In this document: positions 47,907 through 57,651 of the stretch, piece after piece | Layout of the letters: each line of letters begins with the position of its first letter | Position numbering within the stretch: the first letter of the stretch is position 1 | Assembly: GCF_003205195.1 (NCBI RefSeq) | Contig: NZ_QJRY01000005.1 | Span: forward strand, 334,276 to 398,275 | Direction: 5' to 3' | Source of the DNA: Peteryoungia wuzhouensis | GTDB lineage: Bacteria > Pseudomonadota > Alphaproteobacteria > Rhizobiales > Rhizobiaceae | DNA length: 64,000 bases | The notes under the pieces: model-generated | Databases searched by the model: none | Told to the model about the DNA's origin: nothing | The model's input: only the letters and a program-made list of their open reading frames with translations | Made by a program: the position numbers and the translations under genes

Positions 47907-49121
47907 TCACCCCTGTGATCGCAGAAGCCAGCGGTCGATGCCATCTGCCGCGGCAATGCCCGTCGCAAAGCAGGCGGTGAGTAGATAGCCGCCTGTTGGC
48001 GCCTCCCAGTCGAGCATTTCGCCTGAGACGAAGGTGCCCGGTCGGTTTTTCAGCATGAAGCCATTGTCGATCGCGTTGAGGGTTACGCCGCCTGCGGTCG
48101 AGATCGCCTCGGCGATCGGGCGTGGGCGTTTGACGGGGAGGGGCAGTGCCTTGATGAGGCGTGCCAGTGCGCCCGACGTCAGCTGGTTGGCCTCGGGGTT
48201 GACCTCACGCAGAAGCGCGATCTTCACCCCATCAAGATTGGCGGCCTTCTTCAGGCGGGTCGAGAAACTTGTCTTGCGGTCTTGGCGGTCGAGATCGGCT
48301 GCCAGTTTCTCCACAGTGCGGCCCGGCGCGAGATCGAGCAGAAGCTCGGCGTGCCCATCACGCTCGAGCGCATCCCTGAGTGCGGCCGAATGGCCGTAGA
48401 TCAGGCTCCCCTCGATGCCGCCGCGGCTGATGACGAATTCGCCCTGGGTGGTGCCGGCCGTCGATGTGGCCTTCACCGATTTCACCGGCTGGCCGGAAAA
48501 GCGGCCGTTGAAGCTTTCTGAGAAGTCGCAGTCAAAACCGCAATTGGCTGGGCGAAGCGGGGCAATGGCGACGCCTTCGTTTGCAAGCAGCGGCACCCAG
48601 GCCGCATCCGAGCCGAGTTTTGGCCAGCTTGCGCCGCCGAGGGCGAGAAGTGTCGCGTCCGCGATGACCTGCTTCGGACCCTCTGGTGTCTCGAAAAGCA
48701 GGGCATCTTTGTCGAAACCGATCCAGCGGTGGCGGGTGAGGATGGTCACGCCCAGCCCTTCCAGCCGCTTCAGCCAGGCACGCAACAGCGGTGAGGCTTT
48801 CATCACCGTCGGGAAGACGCGGCCGGAGGTTCCAACAAACGTCTCTGTACCGAGATCCGCTGCCCAAACGCGGATTGCCTCGGGTGTCATCAGGTCCAGC
48901 ACCGGGCGTAGCCTTTCGTTGGCCGCGCCATAGCGGGTGACGAAGCGCGCATAGTCCTCGGCATGCGTTATGTTCAAGCCCGACTTTCCGGCGAGCAGGA
49001 ACTTGCGACCCACTGTCGGCATGGCGTCATAGATGGTGACGGCATGGCCCTTGGCGGCCAAATGTTCCGCCGCCATCAGGCCCGCCGGGCCGCCGCCGAT
49101 GATCGCCACGCTCTTTGCCAT
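47907..49121 (-). CDS. BaiN/HI0933-type NAD(P)/FAD flavoprotein
   Basis: Flavoprotein of 404 residues. The FAD fold is VAIIGGGPAGLMAAEHLA, followed by GRKFLLAGKSGLNITHAE, the hallmark of the HI0933/YhiN family (TIGR03862 branch). LLALGGASWPKLGSDAAW and the final SGEMLDWEAPTGGYLLTACFATG are also typical. Family members reduce or oxidise unknown substrates; BaiN acts on bile-acid intermediates, which is not implied here. It is six bases downstream of the aminotransferase gene and shares its transcript. Confidence 0.82.
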   Translation of the reverse strand: MAKSVAIIGGGPAGLMAAEHLAAKGHAVTIYDAMPTVGRKFLLAGKSGLNITHAEDYARFVTRYGAANERLRPVLDLMTPEAIRVWAADLGTETFVGTSGRVFPTVMKASPLLRAWLKRLEGLGVTILTRHRWIGFDKDALLFETPEGPKQVIADATLLALGGASWPKLGSDAAWVPLLANEGVAIAPLRPANCGFDCDFSESFNGRFSGQPVKSVKATSTAGTTQGEFVISRGGIEGSLIYGHSAALRDALERDGHAELLLDLAPGRTVEKLAADLDRQDRKTSFSTRLKKAANLDGVKIALLREVNPEANQLTSGALARLIKALPLPVKRPRPIAEAISTAGGVTLNAIDNGFMLKNRPGTFVSGEMLDWEAPTGGYLLTACFATGIAAADGIDRWLLRSQG

Positions 49122-49127
49122 TGCGGA

Positions 49128-50303
49128 TCAGTCCGGTGTGAAGGTCGAGAGGCGATCAACCAGGCCTTCGATCGTCGTACTGTCGGCATTGGCGAAGGCG
49201 AAGCGCAGGTAATCCTGGCAGTCGTCGCCGAAATAGGCGCCGGGGATGCAGAGCACGCCGGCCTGTTTTGCCAGCCGTTCGGCGACATGCGCGGAGTCCT
49301 GGCCTTCAAAGGGATGGCGGATGAAGGCGAAATACGCGCCGAGCGAGTCCATCTTCCAGGCGGGAAGCTTGGCCATCACGCCTTTCAGCGTATCGGCGCG
49401 CTTGAGGATTTCGATCCGGTTGTCGTCACGCCACGCCTTCAGCGCCGGAATGGCCTTGGCGACAGCCGCCTGCGGCGCGCGGGGCGCACAGATCTGCAGG
49501 TTATCCATCACCTTGGCGATTTCGGAGACCGCGCGAGGCCCGGCCGTGATCGCGCCGAGGCGATGGCCGGGGATGCAGAAGGATTTGGAGAAGGAGTAGA
49601 GCAGGATGAGGTTCTCTTCCCAGCCTTCGACCGAGAGCAGATCATGCGTGCGGCCTTCGCCGGGGAGGAAGTCGCGATAGGTCTCATCGAGGATCAGGAA
49701 GGCACCGGCCTTCCGGCAGGCCTCGAAGGCCTGATGCAAGAGAGCCGCTGGATAGATCGCACCGGTCGGATTGTTGGGCGAGACCAGGGCCACGGCCTTG
49801 ATGCCTTTGGCCAATGCCGCCTCGATGCCTTCAATGGTGGGCACGAAGCCGGTTGCCGGGTCGAGCGGGATCAGCTCGCGCCGGATGCCCATCATCGCCA
49901 GCGTGGTCTCCTGGTTGAAGTAGAAGGGATCTGTCAGCGCCACCGCATCGCCGCTTGCGGCAATCGCCGACATCACAGCCATGAAGGCCTGGTTGCAGCC
50001 TGCGGTGATATGGATGTTCTCGGCCGTCACCGGTGCGCCATAGACGGCTGAAACCTCGGCCGCATAGGCCTCGCGCAGCGGAGGCTCGCCCTCGATCGGG
50101 CCGTATCCGGCATTGGCGCGGCTCGATGCAGCCTCGGCCAGCCAGGCGAAGAGATCCGGGTGCGGCGGATAACCGGGGACCGCCTGGCTCAAGTCGATCA
50201 TCCGGCCGCGAGCGCCATCATAGGCGCGTGCCCAGGCAAAAACGGAGGGGACCGGCGGAGCCGAGAGATCTGCGACGAGCGGATTGAAGTGTGCGGCGGG
50301 CAT
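49128..50303 (-). CDS. PLP-dependent class I/II aminotransferase
   Basis: Fold-type I aminotransferase of 391 residues. AGCNQAFMAVMSA near residue 95 binds the cofactor phosphate, SPNNPTGAIYP carries the conserved Asn, DETYRDF the Asp that contacts the pyridine, and SFSKSFCIPGHRLG the Schiff-base lysine. The C-terminal RFAFAN includes the carboxylate-binding arginine. The amino acid substrate cannot be told. A promoter region of 128 bases lies upstream. It forms a unit with the flavoprotein behind it. Confidence 0.87.
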   Translation of the reverse strand: MPAAHFNPLVADLSAPPVPSVFAWARAYDGARGRMIDLSQAVPGYPPHPDLFAWLAEAASSRANAGYGPIEGEPPLREAYAAEVSAVYGAPVTAENIHITAGCNQAFMAVMSAIAASGDAVALTDPFYFNQETTLAMMGIRRELIPLDPATGFVPTIEGIEAALAKGIKAVALVSPNNPTGAIYPAALLHQAFEACRKAGAFLILDETYRDFLPGEGRTHDLLSVEGWEENLILLYSFSKSFCIPGHRLGAITAGPRAVSEIAKVMDNLQICAPRAPQAAVAKAIPALKAWRDDNRIEILKRADTLKGVMAKLPAWKMDSLGAYFAFIRHPFEGQDSAHVAERLAKQAGVLCIPGAYFGDDCQDYLRFAFANADSTTIEGLVDRLSTFTPD

Positions 50304-50431
50304 GGTCTTGTCCTTTGTCGGTGCCGTGCCTCTGCGCGGGTGTCCTCGCGAGTCGGATGAAGCGCTGCGGCAAGAAGGCCAGTGCTACACCAAGCGGAGA
50401 CCCATTTCCAAGCCAATGGCATGTTTACCGG

Positions 50432-52027
50432 TCAGCGGTGATCCTCCAGGATCATCGCTGATGCCTTTTCGGCAATCATCAGGGTCGGGGAATTGGTGTT
50501 GCCCGAGGTGATGGTCGGCATGACCGAGGCATCGGCGATGCGCAGGCCCTTCAAGGCGCGGAGCCGCAGGCGTGGATCGACGACGCTGTCCGGATCCGCT
50601 CCCATGCGGCAGGTGCCGACGGGGTGAAAGATCGTCGTGCCGATGTCGCCTGCTGCCTGTTCCAATTCCGCATCGCTTTCGAGATCAGGTCCGGGACGAT
50701 ATTCCTCGGGCTGGTAGCGGGCAAAGGCGGGCTGGGAAGCGATGCGGCGGGTCAGCCGGATCGAGCGGACGGCGACGTCGCGGTCAGCAGCTGTCGAGAG
50801 ATAGTTCGGCGCGATCTTTGGTTGGGCCGCGAAGTCCGGCCCCGATATGTGCACCGATCCCTGGCTTTCTGGTCTGAGATTGCAGACACTGGCCGTCATC
50901 GCCGGGAAGGGGTGAACCGGATCGCCGAACTTGTCGAGCGAGACCGGCTGGACGTGGTATTCGAGGTCGGCGGTCTCCTTGTCCGGGCCGGAGCGGGTGA
51001 AGATGCCGAGCTGGCTCGGCGCCATGGACATCGGGCCCGAGCGGCGGAGCGCATATTCCAGCCCGATCATTGCCTTGCCGTAAAGGCTTGAGGCACGTTC
51101 GTTGAGCGTCGGCACGCCCGTTACCTTGAAGACGAGGCGGAGCTGCAGGTGGTCCTGCAGGTTTTCGCCAACGGCTGGCACCTCACGCACTGTCTCGATC
51201 CCCGCACTTTGTAGCACATCGCCGCGTCCAATGCCGGAGAGTTCGAGGATCTGTGGCGAGCCGATGGCACCCGCTGACAGCACCACCTCGCGGCGGGCGG
51301 CAAAACGCTTCAATTCGCCATCGTGATACACTTCGGCCCCGGTCACGCGGTCGCCTTCGATGGTCAGCCGTTTCACATGGGCGCGCGTGAGGATCGTCAG
51401 GTTCTTGCGGTGACGGATCGGTTTCAGAAAAGCCTTTGCCGTGTTCCAGCGAATGCCGGAGCGCTGGTTGACCTCGAAGAAGCCGGAGCCTTCGTTGTCG
51501 CCACGGTTGAAGTCTGCGGTCTCGGGAATGCCGGCCTGTCTGGCGGCCTCGCGAAAGGCTTCCAGGACCTCCCAGCGAAGCCTGGCCTTTTCCACCCGCC
51601 ATTCGCCGTCCACGCCATGCTTGTCGTCGGCCCCCTTGTAAAAATCTTCGGTCTTCTTGAAGAGGGGCAGCACGTCATCCCAGCCCCAGCCGTCGCAGCC
51701 CATCTGGCGCCACTGGTCGTAGTCGCGGGCCTGGCCGCGCATATAGATCATGCCGTTGATCGAGGAGCAGCCGCCGAGCACCTTGCCACGGGGATAGCCG
51801 ATGGCCCGGCCGTTCAGCCCCGGTTCGGCTTCCGTCTTGAAGCACCAGTCGGTGCGCGGATTGTTGATGCAGTAGAGATAGCCGACCGGGATATGGATCC
51901 AGTGATAGTTATCGCTGCCGCCGGCTTCGAGCAAAAGCACGCGCCGCATGGGATCGGCGGAGAGCCGGTTCGCGAGCAGGCAGCCGGCGGTGCCGGCGCC
52001 GATGACGATGTAATCGTAGGTCTCCAT
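50432..52027 (-). CDS. GMC-family FAD oxidoreductase (choline dehydrogenase-like)
   Basis: Glucose-methanol-choline oxidoreductase of 531 residues. The FAD motif is YIVIGAGTAGCLLANRLSADP, followed by PRGKVLGGCSSINGMIYMRGQ; SAGAIGSPQILELSGIG is GMC signature 2, and the active-site histidine is in TIFHPVGTCRMG, with the C-terminal NTNSPTLMIAEKAS. It is likely an alcohol dehydrogenase using a quinone or other acceptor; the substrate is unknown. The ATG at 52027 follows GGGGAGGAG. It is 26 bases behind methylmalonyl-CoA mutase and is probably co-transcribed, which is unusual. Confidence 0.88.
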   Translation of the reverse strand: METYDYIVIGAGTAGCLLANRLSADPMRRVLLLEAGGSDNYHWIHIPVGYLYCINNPRTDWCFKTEAEPGLNGRAIGYPRGKVLGGCSSINGMIYMRGQARDYDQWRQMGCDGWGWDDVLPLFKKTEDFYKGADDKHGVDGEWRVEKARLRWEVLEAFREAARQAGIPETADFNRGDNEGSGFFEVNQRSGIRWNTAKAFLKPIRHRKNLTILTRAHVKRLTIEGDRVTGAEVYHDGELKRFAARREVVLSAGAIGSPQILELSGIGRGDVLQSAGIETVREVPAVGENLQDHLQLRLVFKVTGVPTLNERASSLYGKAMIGLEYALRRSGPMSMAPSQLGIFTRSGPDKETADLEYHVQPVSLDKFGDPVHPFPAMTASVCNLRPESQGSVHISGPDFAAQPKIAPNYLSTAADRDVAVRSIRLTRRIASQPAFARYQPEEYRPGPDLESDAELEQAAGDIGTTIFHPVGTCRMGADPDSVVDPRLRLRALKGLRIADASVMPTITSGNTNSPTLMIAEKASAMILEDHR

Positions 52028-52053
52028 GCTCCTCCCCGAGCGCTGCCTGCGTC

Positions 52054-54189
52054 TCAACTGTTTCGTAGGCGACCCTCCAGGAGGTCAAGCACGGAGCGGG
52101 CGGCATCCATGACATTGGTTCCGGGGCCGAAAACGGCGGAGATACCATGCTCCAGCAGGAAGTCGTAGTCCTGGCGCGGAATGACGCCGCCAACGACGAC
52201 GATCACGTCGTTTGCGCCCTTGGCCTTCAGCGCTTCGACCAGCTGCGGAGCCAGCGTCTTGTGGCCTGCGGCGAGCGAGGACATGCCGACGACCTGGACC
52301 TTGTTGGCCACGGCCAAGCCCGCTGCTTCCTCCGGTGTCTGGAAGAGGGGACCTGCCACGACATCAAAGCCGATATCGCCGAAGGCGGATGCAATCACCT
52401 TGGCGCCGCGGTCATGGCCATCCTGGCCGAGCTTGGCGATCAGGATACGCGGCTTGGACGCGGCCTTTCCGTAATCCTTGAGGCGGGTCGTGAGCGTCTC
52501 CATTTCCGGATCGCCCTCGTACGCCTTGCCATAGATGTCATGCACGACTTCGGGGACGGCGACGTGATCGCCAAAGACGGCGCGCATGGCGTCCGAGATT
52601 TCGCCCACGGTGGCACGGGCGCGGGCCGCGTCGACGGCTGCTTCGAGGATGTTGCCGTTGGCGGTTCTGGCGACGTCCGTCAGCCTCGCGAGCGTTTCGC
52701 TCACCCGCTTCGGGTCGCGCTGCCGGCGTGTCTGCTCGATGCGCTTGATCTGCGACAGGCGGACGGCGGTGTTGTCGATCTGCAGGATGTCGATCGGTTC
52801 TTCGTTTTCCAGACGGAACTTGTTGACCCCGACGATCACCTCCTCACCCCGGTCGACGGCGGCCTGGCGGCGGGTGGCGGCTTCCTCGATCAGACGCTTC
52901 GGCAGGCCGTCATCGACAGCCTTGGTCATGCCACCCAGGCTTTCGACTTCCTCGATCAGCGCCCAGGCTTTTTCCGCGAGTTCGTTGGTCAGGCTCTCGA
53001 CATAATAGGAGCCGGCCAGCGGATCGACGACCTTGGTGACACCCGTCTCGTTCTGCAGGATGAGCTGTGTGTTGCGCGCAATGCGGGCGGAGAATTCCGT
53101 CGGCAGCGCAATTGCCTCGTCGAAGGAATTGGTGTGCAGCGACTGCGTGCCGCCGAGCGCTGCCGACATCGCCTCGAAGGCGGTGCGGATGATGTTGTTG
53201 TAGGGGTCCTGTTCGGCCAGCGACACGCCCGAGGTCTGGCAATGGGTGCGCAGCATCAGGGAGGACGCCTTCTTCGGCTCAAATTCCTGCATGATGCGGG
53301 TCCAGAGCAGGCGGGCGGCGCGCAGCTTTGCCGCCTCCATGAAGAAGTTCATGCCGATGGCAAAGAAGAAGGAGAGGCGGCCGGCGAATTCATCAACATC
53401 CATGCCCTTGGCGATGGCGGCGCGGACATATTCGCGCCCGTCGGCCAACGTGAAGGCAAGCTCCTGCACCAGCGTCGCCCCGGCCTCCTGCATGTGATAG
53501 CCGGAGATCGAGATCGAGTTGAACTTCGGCATCTCCTTCGCCGTGTATTCGATGATGTCGGCGATGATCCGCATGGAGGGTTCGGGCGGGTAGATATAGG
53601 TGTTGCGGACCATGAACTCCTTGAGGATGTCGTTCTGGATGGTTCCGGACAGTTTTTCGCGCGAGACACCTTGTTCCTCGCCGGTGACGATAAAGTTGGC
53701 GAGGATCGGGATGACGGCGCCATTCATGGTCATCGACACCGAGATGTCCTGCAGCGGAATGCCGTCGAACAGGATCTTCATGTCCTCGACACTGTCGATC
53801 GCCACACCCGCCTTGCCGACATCGCCCTCGACGCGGGGATGATCTGAGTCATAGCCTCGATGGGTGGCAAGATCGAAGGCGACGGAGACGCCCTGCTGAC
53901 CAGCGGCAAGCGCCTTGCGGTAGAAGGCATTGCTCTCCTCCGCGGTCGAGAAGCCGGCATATTGCCGGATCGTCCAGGGGCGCCCGGCATACATGGTGGC
54001 GCGCGGCCCGCGCACGAAGGGGGCAAAGCCCGGCAGGCTGTCGAGGTGGCCGATGCCGGCGATGTCGTCCGCCGTGTAGAGCGGCTTGACGTCGATGCCT
54101 TCTGGCGTGTGCCAGGTGAGCGCGTCGGCCGGACGCTTCAGCTCCTTTTCGGCATGCGCCTGCCAGTCGGCGATGGTTTTCTTGGTCAT
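52054..54189 (-). CDS. scpA: Methylmalonyl-CoA mutase (single large subunit)
   Basis: Adenosylcobalamin enzyme of 711 residues that isomerises methylmalonyl-CoA to succinyl-CoA, completing propionyl-CoA assimilation. The catalytic TIM barrel begins near residue 40 ([33 protein letters not shown]) and the C-terminal B12-binding domain has [17 protein letters not shown] with cobalt-ligand H592. Length matches the homodimeric type (bhbA/scpA), so no small subunit is needed. The epimerase is not in the window. It diverges from parDE over 112 bases. Confidence 0.95.
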   Translation of the reverse strand: MTKKTIADWQAHAEKELKRPADALTWHTPEGIDVKPLYTADDIAGIGHLDSLPGFAPFVRGPRATMYAGRPWTIRQYAGFSTAEESNAFYRKALAAGQQGVSVAFDLATHRGYDSDHPRVEGDVGKAGVAIDSVEDMKILFDGIPLQDISVSMTMNGAVIPILANFIVTGEEQGVSREKLSGTIQNDILKEFMVRNTYIYPPEPSMRIIADIIEYTAKEMPKFNSISISGYHMQEAGATLVQELAFTLADGREYVRAAIAKGMDVDEFAGRLSFFFAIGMNFFMEAAKLRAARLLWTRIMQEFEPKKASSLMLRTHCQTSGVSLAEQDPYNNIIRTAFEAMSAALGGTQSLHTNSFDEAIALPTEFSARIARNTQLILQNETGVTKVVDPLAGSYYVESLTNELAEKAWALIEEVESLGGMTKAVDDGLPKRLIEEAATRRQAAVDRGEEVIVGVNKFRLENEEPIDILQIDNTAVRLSQIKRIEQTRRQRDPKRVSETLARLTDVARTANGNILEAAVDAARARATVGEISDAMRAVFGDHVAVPEVVHDIYGKAYEGDPEMETLTTRLKDYGKAASKPRILIAKLGQDGHDRGAKVIASAFGDIGFDVVAGPLFQTPEEAAGLAVANKVQVVGMSSLAAGHKTLAPQLVEALKAKGANDVIVVVGGVIPRQDYDFLLEHGISAVFGPGTNVMDAARSVLDLLEGRLRNS

Positions 54190-54301
54190 CGATGCGATCC
54201 TTATCTGAAGGCTGCGCGGTTCGGCTGTTCGCCGAGGGAGGTCAGTTTGACGGGATTTGGGGTCCGGGCTATTCTGAAGGCCTTAACCGGAGCGCCTTGC
54301 C

Positions 54302-54571
54302 ATGACCGTGAAAGCCTCTGTCTCGCTCTCGCCCCAGCAGGAAGAATTCGCCCGCAAGCTGGTCGAGGACGGCCATTTTCCAAGCCTTGCCGCTGTCGTC
54401 GAGCGAGGGCTGGATCTGGTGCGCGAAGAGACGGAGATGCGGGAAGAGGATGTGGAGGCGTTGCGGGCGCTAATTGAGCGTCGGCGCAAGGGGCCATTCC
54501 TCTCTGAGGCTGAAAGCCACGAGCGGATCGAGGCGATGATTGCTGCAAAGAAGGCCGAGTATGGCCTTTGA
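54302..54571 (+). CDS. parD: ParD-like antitoxin
   Basis: Protein of 89 residues. The N-terminal ribbon-helix-helix (KASVSLSPQQEEFARKLVEDGHFPSLAAVVERGL) is of the CopG/ParD type, and the C-terminal helix rich in Glu, Arg and Lys should wrap the toxin. It is first in the operon, with the toxin gene overlapping its end by 11 bases. It should neutralise ParE and repress its own promoter in the 112 bases to scpA. Confidence 0.85.
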   Translation: MTVKASVSLSPQQEEFARKLVEDGHFPSLAAVVERGLDLVREETEMREEDVEALRALIERRRKGPFLSEAESHERIEAMIAAKKAEYGL

Positions 54572-54902
54572 GGTCGAACTTTCGGAAGAAAGCGAGAGCG
54601 ATCTCAAGCAGATCTTCGATCATCTTGTTCAGTCCTACACCCAGTTGGGTGAACCTCTCGAAGATGCCTTTGATCAAGCATCTGAACGCGTTCGCCGAAT
54701 CCGCAGCGATATCTTTGGTCTCGGGAAAGCGCCCTATCAGGGGACATTGTCGAAGGAGATTGGCGACGGTCTGCGTCACGTCACCAAGAACCGCGCAGTC
54801 ATCTATTTCGACGTCTACGAGGCGACGCACACCATTCAAGTTATCGCCGTCTTCTTCGGCGGGCAGGACCATCAGCGGCATATGCTGAAGCGTCTGTCCT
54901 GA
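54561..54902 (+). CDS. parE: ParE-like toxin (RelE/ParE superfamily)
   Basis: Protein of 113 residues with the RelE/ParE fold: EVELSEESESDLKQIFDHLVQSY, then LGKAPYQGTLSKEIGDGLRHV and YFDVYEATHTIQVIAVFFGGQDHQRHM. ParE members poison DNA gyrase; RelE members cleave mRNA. The sequence favours ParE. The ATG at 54561 lies inside parD. The module looks complete. Confidence 0.85.
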   Translation: MAFEVELSEESESDLKQIFDHLVQSYTQLGEPLEDAFDQASERVRRIRSDIFGLGKAPYQGTLSKEIGDGLRHVTKNRAVIYFDVYEATHTIQVIAVFFGGQDHQRHMLKRLS

Positions 54903-54938
54903 GGCATGCTGACCGACGTCGACCGCAGCGGATGCATC

Positions 54939-55101
54939 ACCCCCCTCTGTCCTGCCGGACATCTCCCCCTCAAGGGGGGAGATTGTAGGGGGGCTTGCCT
55001 TCTGCCGGATTGCTGACGTCGAGTGGTAAAGGTGGACGAAACGCCAGCGGCCAATCTCCCCCCTTGAGGGGGAGATGTCGGCGTAGCCGACAGAGGGGGG
55101 T
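54939..55101. repeat. Long rhizobial palindromic repeat between parE and pccA
   Basis: Left arm 54939-54985 and right arm 55052-55101 are inverted copies. Both read ACCCCCCTCTGTC, then a small GC hairpin, then GACATCTCCCCCTCAAGG and on to GGGGAGATTG. They differ only in the inner hairpin. Each arm is itself palindromic around CCCCTCAAGGGG. Repeats of this kind are scattered in rhizobial genomes. It may end parDE and pccA transcripts, which converge here. Confidence 0.85.
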
Positions 55102-55129
55102 ACCCCGACCGCAATTGTCGACGGCGTCC

Positions 55130-57139
55130 TCACCCCTCGAACTCCATGATCAGTTCATCGACCGCGAGACTCTGGCCCGGCTTGACGACGATCTTTTTCA
55201 CCGTACCCCGACGTTCGGCCTTCAGGATGTTCTCCATCTTCATCGCCTCGACTGTCGCGAGTGCCTGACCAGCCTCCACGGTCTCGCCTTCCTTGACCGC
55301 AACGCCGGTGATAACGCCCGGCATCGGGCAGAGCAGCATCTTCGACGTATCCGGTGGCAGCTTTTCGGGCATGAGTTTGGCAAGCGCCGCGACACGCGGC
55401 GAGCGGACGCGGGCGGTCAAATCCATGCCGCGCCAGCGGAGCCGGATGGCGGGGCCCTTGAGGTCGACCTTAACCGCGAGCGTCTCGCCGCCGATGTCGG
55501 CATGGGCGAGTGTCTGACCCGGTTGCCAGTCGGTGGCGATCACCAGCTCGTTGCCGGCTTCGAAGGCGACGCGCGTGTTGCCGGTGCCTTCGGTGACGGT
55601 CAGCCCATGGTCGCTACCGGCGAGATTGACGACCCAATCCTTGCCGAGCTTGCGGGTATGGTTGCCGATGGTGCCGGAGATCTGGATCGCGCGCGCCTGT
55701 AGGCGGTGGTTGATCACGGCAGCGACCGCTGCGAGCTTTTCGGCCGAGGCCGCATCCGGGGTGACGCCGGTAAAGCCGTCCTTGAATTCCTCGGCGATAT
55801 AGGCCGTGGTGATCTTGCCGGAGCGGAAACGCTCCTGGTTCATGACAGCCGAGAGGAAGGGCAGGTTGTGGCCGATGCCTTCGACCTCGAAGCTGTCGAG
55901 CGCTTCGCTCATTGCCTCGATGGCGGTGAGGCGGTCTGGGGCCCAAGTGCAGAGCTTGGCGATCATCGGATCGTAATACATCGAGATCTCGCCGCCTTCT
56001 AAGACGCCCGTGTCGTTGCGAACCACGGTGCCGTCAGCGCTCGTTCCCTCTGCCGGCGGACGGTAGCGGGTGAGTCGGCCGATCGAGGGCAGGAAGTTGC
56101 GATAAGGGTCTTCGGCATAAAGCCGGCTTTCGATCGCCCAGCCGTTCAGCTTCACGTCGCCTTGGCCGAAGGCGAGTTTCTCGCCGGCGGCCACGCGGAT
56201 CATCTGCTCGACGAGATCGAGCCCGGTCACCAGCTCGGTCACGGGATGCTCGACCTGCAGGCGGGTGTTCATCTCGAGGAAGTAGAACTTGTTTTGCTTG
56301 CCATCGACGATGAATTCGACTGTACCAGCCGAGTGATATCCGACAGCCTTGGCGAGCGCGACCGCCTGCTCGCCCATGGCCTTGCGGGTGGCGGCATCGA
56401 GGAAGGGCGAGGGGGCCTCTTCGATGACCTTCTGGTTACGCCGCTGGATCGAACATTCGCGCTCGCCGAGATAGAGCACTGTGCCATGCTTGTCGCCGAG
56501 CACCTGGATTTCGATATGGCGCGGCTCGGCGACGAATTTCTCGATGAATATGCGGTCGTCGCCGAAGGAATTCTTCGCTTCGTTCTTCGACGACTGGAAA
56601 CCCTGGCGGGCTTCTTCCGCGTGCCAGGCAATGCGCATGCCCTTGCCGCCGCCGCCGGCAGACGCCTTGATCATCACGGGATAGCCGATCTGATCGGAGA
56701 TTTTGACCGCCTCGTCGGCATCGGTAATCAGGCCCATATGGCCGGGCACCGTCGAGACGCCGGCTTCGGCCGCGAGCTTCTTCGAGGTGATCTTGTCGCC
56801 CATGGCCTGGATGGCGCCCACCGGCGGGCCGATAAAGGTCACGCCCGCCTTTTCCAGCGCTTCGGCAAAGGCGGCGTTTTCCGAGAGGAAGCCATAGCCG
56901 GGATGCACGGCATCGGCGCCGGTCTGTCTGATGGCATCGAGGATCTTGTCGATGACGATATAGGACTGATTCGACGGCGCCGGGCCGATAAACACCGCCT
57001 CATCGGCCATCTCGACATGCAGTGCATTGCGGTCGGCATCGGAATAGACGGCGACCGTCTTGATGCCGAGCTTCTTCGCGGTCTTGATGACCCGGCAGGC
57101 GATTTCGCCCCTGTTAGCGATGAGGATTTTCTGGATCAT
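55130..57139 (-). CDS. pccA: Propionyl-CoA carboxylase, biotin-containing alpha subunit
   Basis: Biotin carboxylase and carrier subunit of 669 residues. ANRGEIACRVI opens the biotin carboxylase domain; the ATP-grasp loop is KASAGGGGKGMRIA, and FLEMNTRLQVEHPVTE is the catalytic block. The biotinyl lysine is in VEAMKMENIL near the C-terminus. Together with PccB it makes methylmalonyl-CoA. The ATG at 57139 is preferred, but a GTG at 57148 overlaps the stop of the upstream DUF2442 gene (GTGA) and is possible. Unusually, pccB is 2.9 kb away with seven accessory genes in between. Confidence 0.94.
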   Translation of the reverse strand: MIQKILIANRGEIACRVIKTAKKLGIKTVAVYSDADRNALHVEMADEAVFIGPAPSNQSYIVIDKILDAIRQTGADAVHPGYGFLSENAAFAEALEKAGVTFIGPPVGAIQAMGDKITSKKLAAEAGVSTVPGHMGLITDADEAVKISDQIGYPVMIKASAGGGGKGMRIAWHAEEARQGFQSSKNEAKNSFGDDRIFIEKFVAEPRHIEIQVLGDKHGTVLYLGERECSIQRRNQKVIEEAPSPFLDAATRKAMGEQAVALAKAVGYHSAGTVEFIVDGKQNKFYFLEMNTRLQVEHPVTELVTGLDLVEQMIRVAAGEKLAFGQGDVKLNGWAIESRLYAEDPYRNFLPSIGRLTRYRPPAEGTSADGTVVRNDTGVLEGGEISMYYDPMIAKLCTWAPDRLTAIEAMSEALDSFEVEGIGHNLPFLSAVMNQERFRSGKITTAYIAEEFKDGFTGVTPDAASAEKLAAVAAVINHRLQARAIQISGTIGNHTRKLGKDWVVNLAGSDHGLTVTEGTGNTRVAFEAGNELVIATDWQPGQTLAHADIGGETLAVKVDLKGPAIRLRWRGMDLTARVRSPRVAALAKLMPEKLPPDTSKMLLCPMPGVITGVAVKEGETVEAGQALATVEAMKMENILKAERRGTVKKIVVKPGQSLAVDELIMEFEG

Positions 57140-57144
57140 TGTTG

Positions 57145-57429
57145 TCACTCGGCAGCTTGAGCAGGTGGGATGGCGCCGGGAGCGGCACCTCCGATGATGA
57201 GGGCCTTGGCGCTGATGTATTCGTCGATCTCTTCCCAGCCGACGGCATCGCCGAAGGGCAAGATTTCACCCTTTGCGCGCTGCTCTGAGGATGCCTTTGC
57301 GAGGCGCGGATACCACCAGAGCGGCGCCACGATCCTGCGCCCGTCCACCATATCGAAGATGATGCTGTCCTCCGTGACGTCTACGGAACGGACTTGCAGT
57401 TGTCGCTCGTCAATGTCCAAAGTGGTCAT
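57145..57429 (-). CDS. DUF2442 protein (first copy)
   Basis: Protein of 94 residues of the DUF2442 family. VDGRRIVAPLWWYPRLAKAS is the conserved core with WWYP, then a helix, and the C-terminus ends PPAQAAE. AGGAGG precedes the ATG at 57429. It overlaps the end of the DUF4160 gene by 20 bases, and its stop overlaps the alternative pccA start. The function of the family is unknown to me. A second DUF4160-DUF2442 pair with the same overlap lies 2.3 kb upstream on this strand. Confidence 0.82.
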   Translation of the reverse strand: MTTLDIDERQLQVRSVDVTEDSIIFDMVDGRRIVAPLWWYPRLAKASSEQRAKGEILPFGDAVGWEEIDEYISAKALIIGGAAPGAIPPAQAAE

Positions 57430-57646
57430 TCCACGCCTCCTCGAAACCCTGCCGGTGTTCCGCGACAACCTTGAGGATTGCGTTCACCTCATGGGCCGCG
57501 AAGCCTGCGTTGCGGGCGACACCGAGATCCCGCAACCACACTTTCAACTGCTTTCCGTCCTTCAGGACGTGAATATGTGGCGGCTCGCCGATCTCCTTCG
57601 AGTAGAAAAGAAAACGATGTCCTTTCCAAAGAAGGAGTGTCGGCAT
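57410..57646 (-). CDS. DUF4160 protein (first copy)
   Basis: Protein of 78 residues of the DUF4160 family. It starts MPTLLLWKGHRFLFYSKEIG and has the conserved PPHIHVLKDGKQLKVWL, then HEVNAILKVVAEHR. Two histidines in PPHIHV and the acidic residues near the C-terminus could form a catalytic or metal site, but I do not know an activity. The pair with DUF2442 recurs in bacteria, and a toxin-antitoxin-like role has only been suggested by context. Confidence 0.82.
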   Translation of the reverse strand: MPTLLLWKGHRFLFYSKEIGEPPHIHVLKDGKQLKVWLRDLGVARNAGFAAHEVNAILKVVAEHRQGFEEAWNDHFGH

Positions 57647-57651
57647 GTCCG

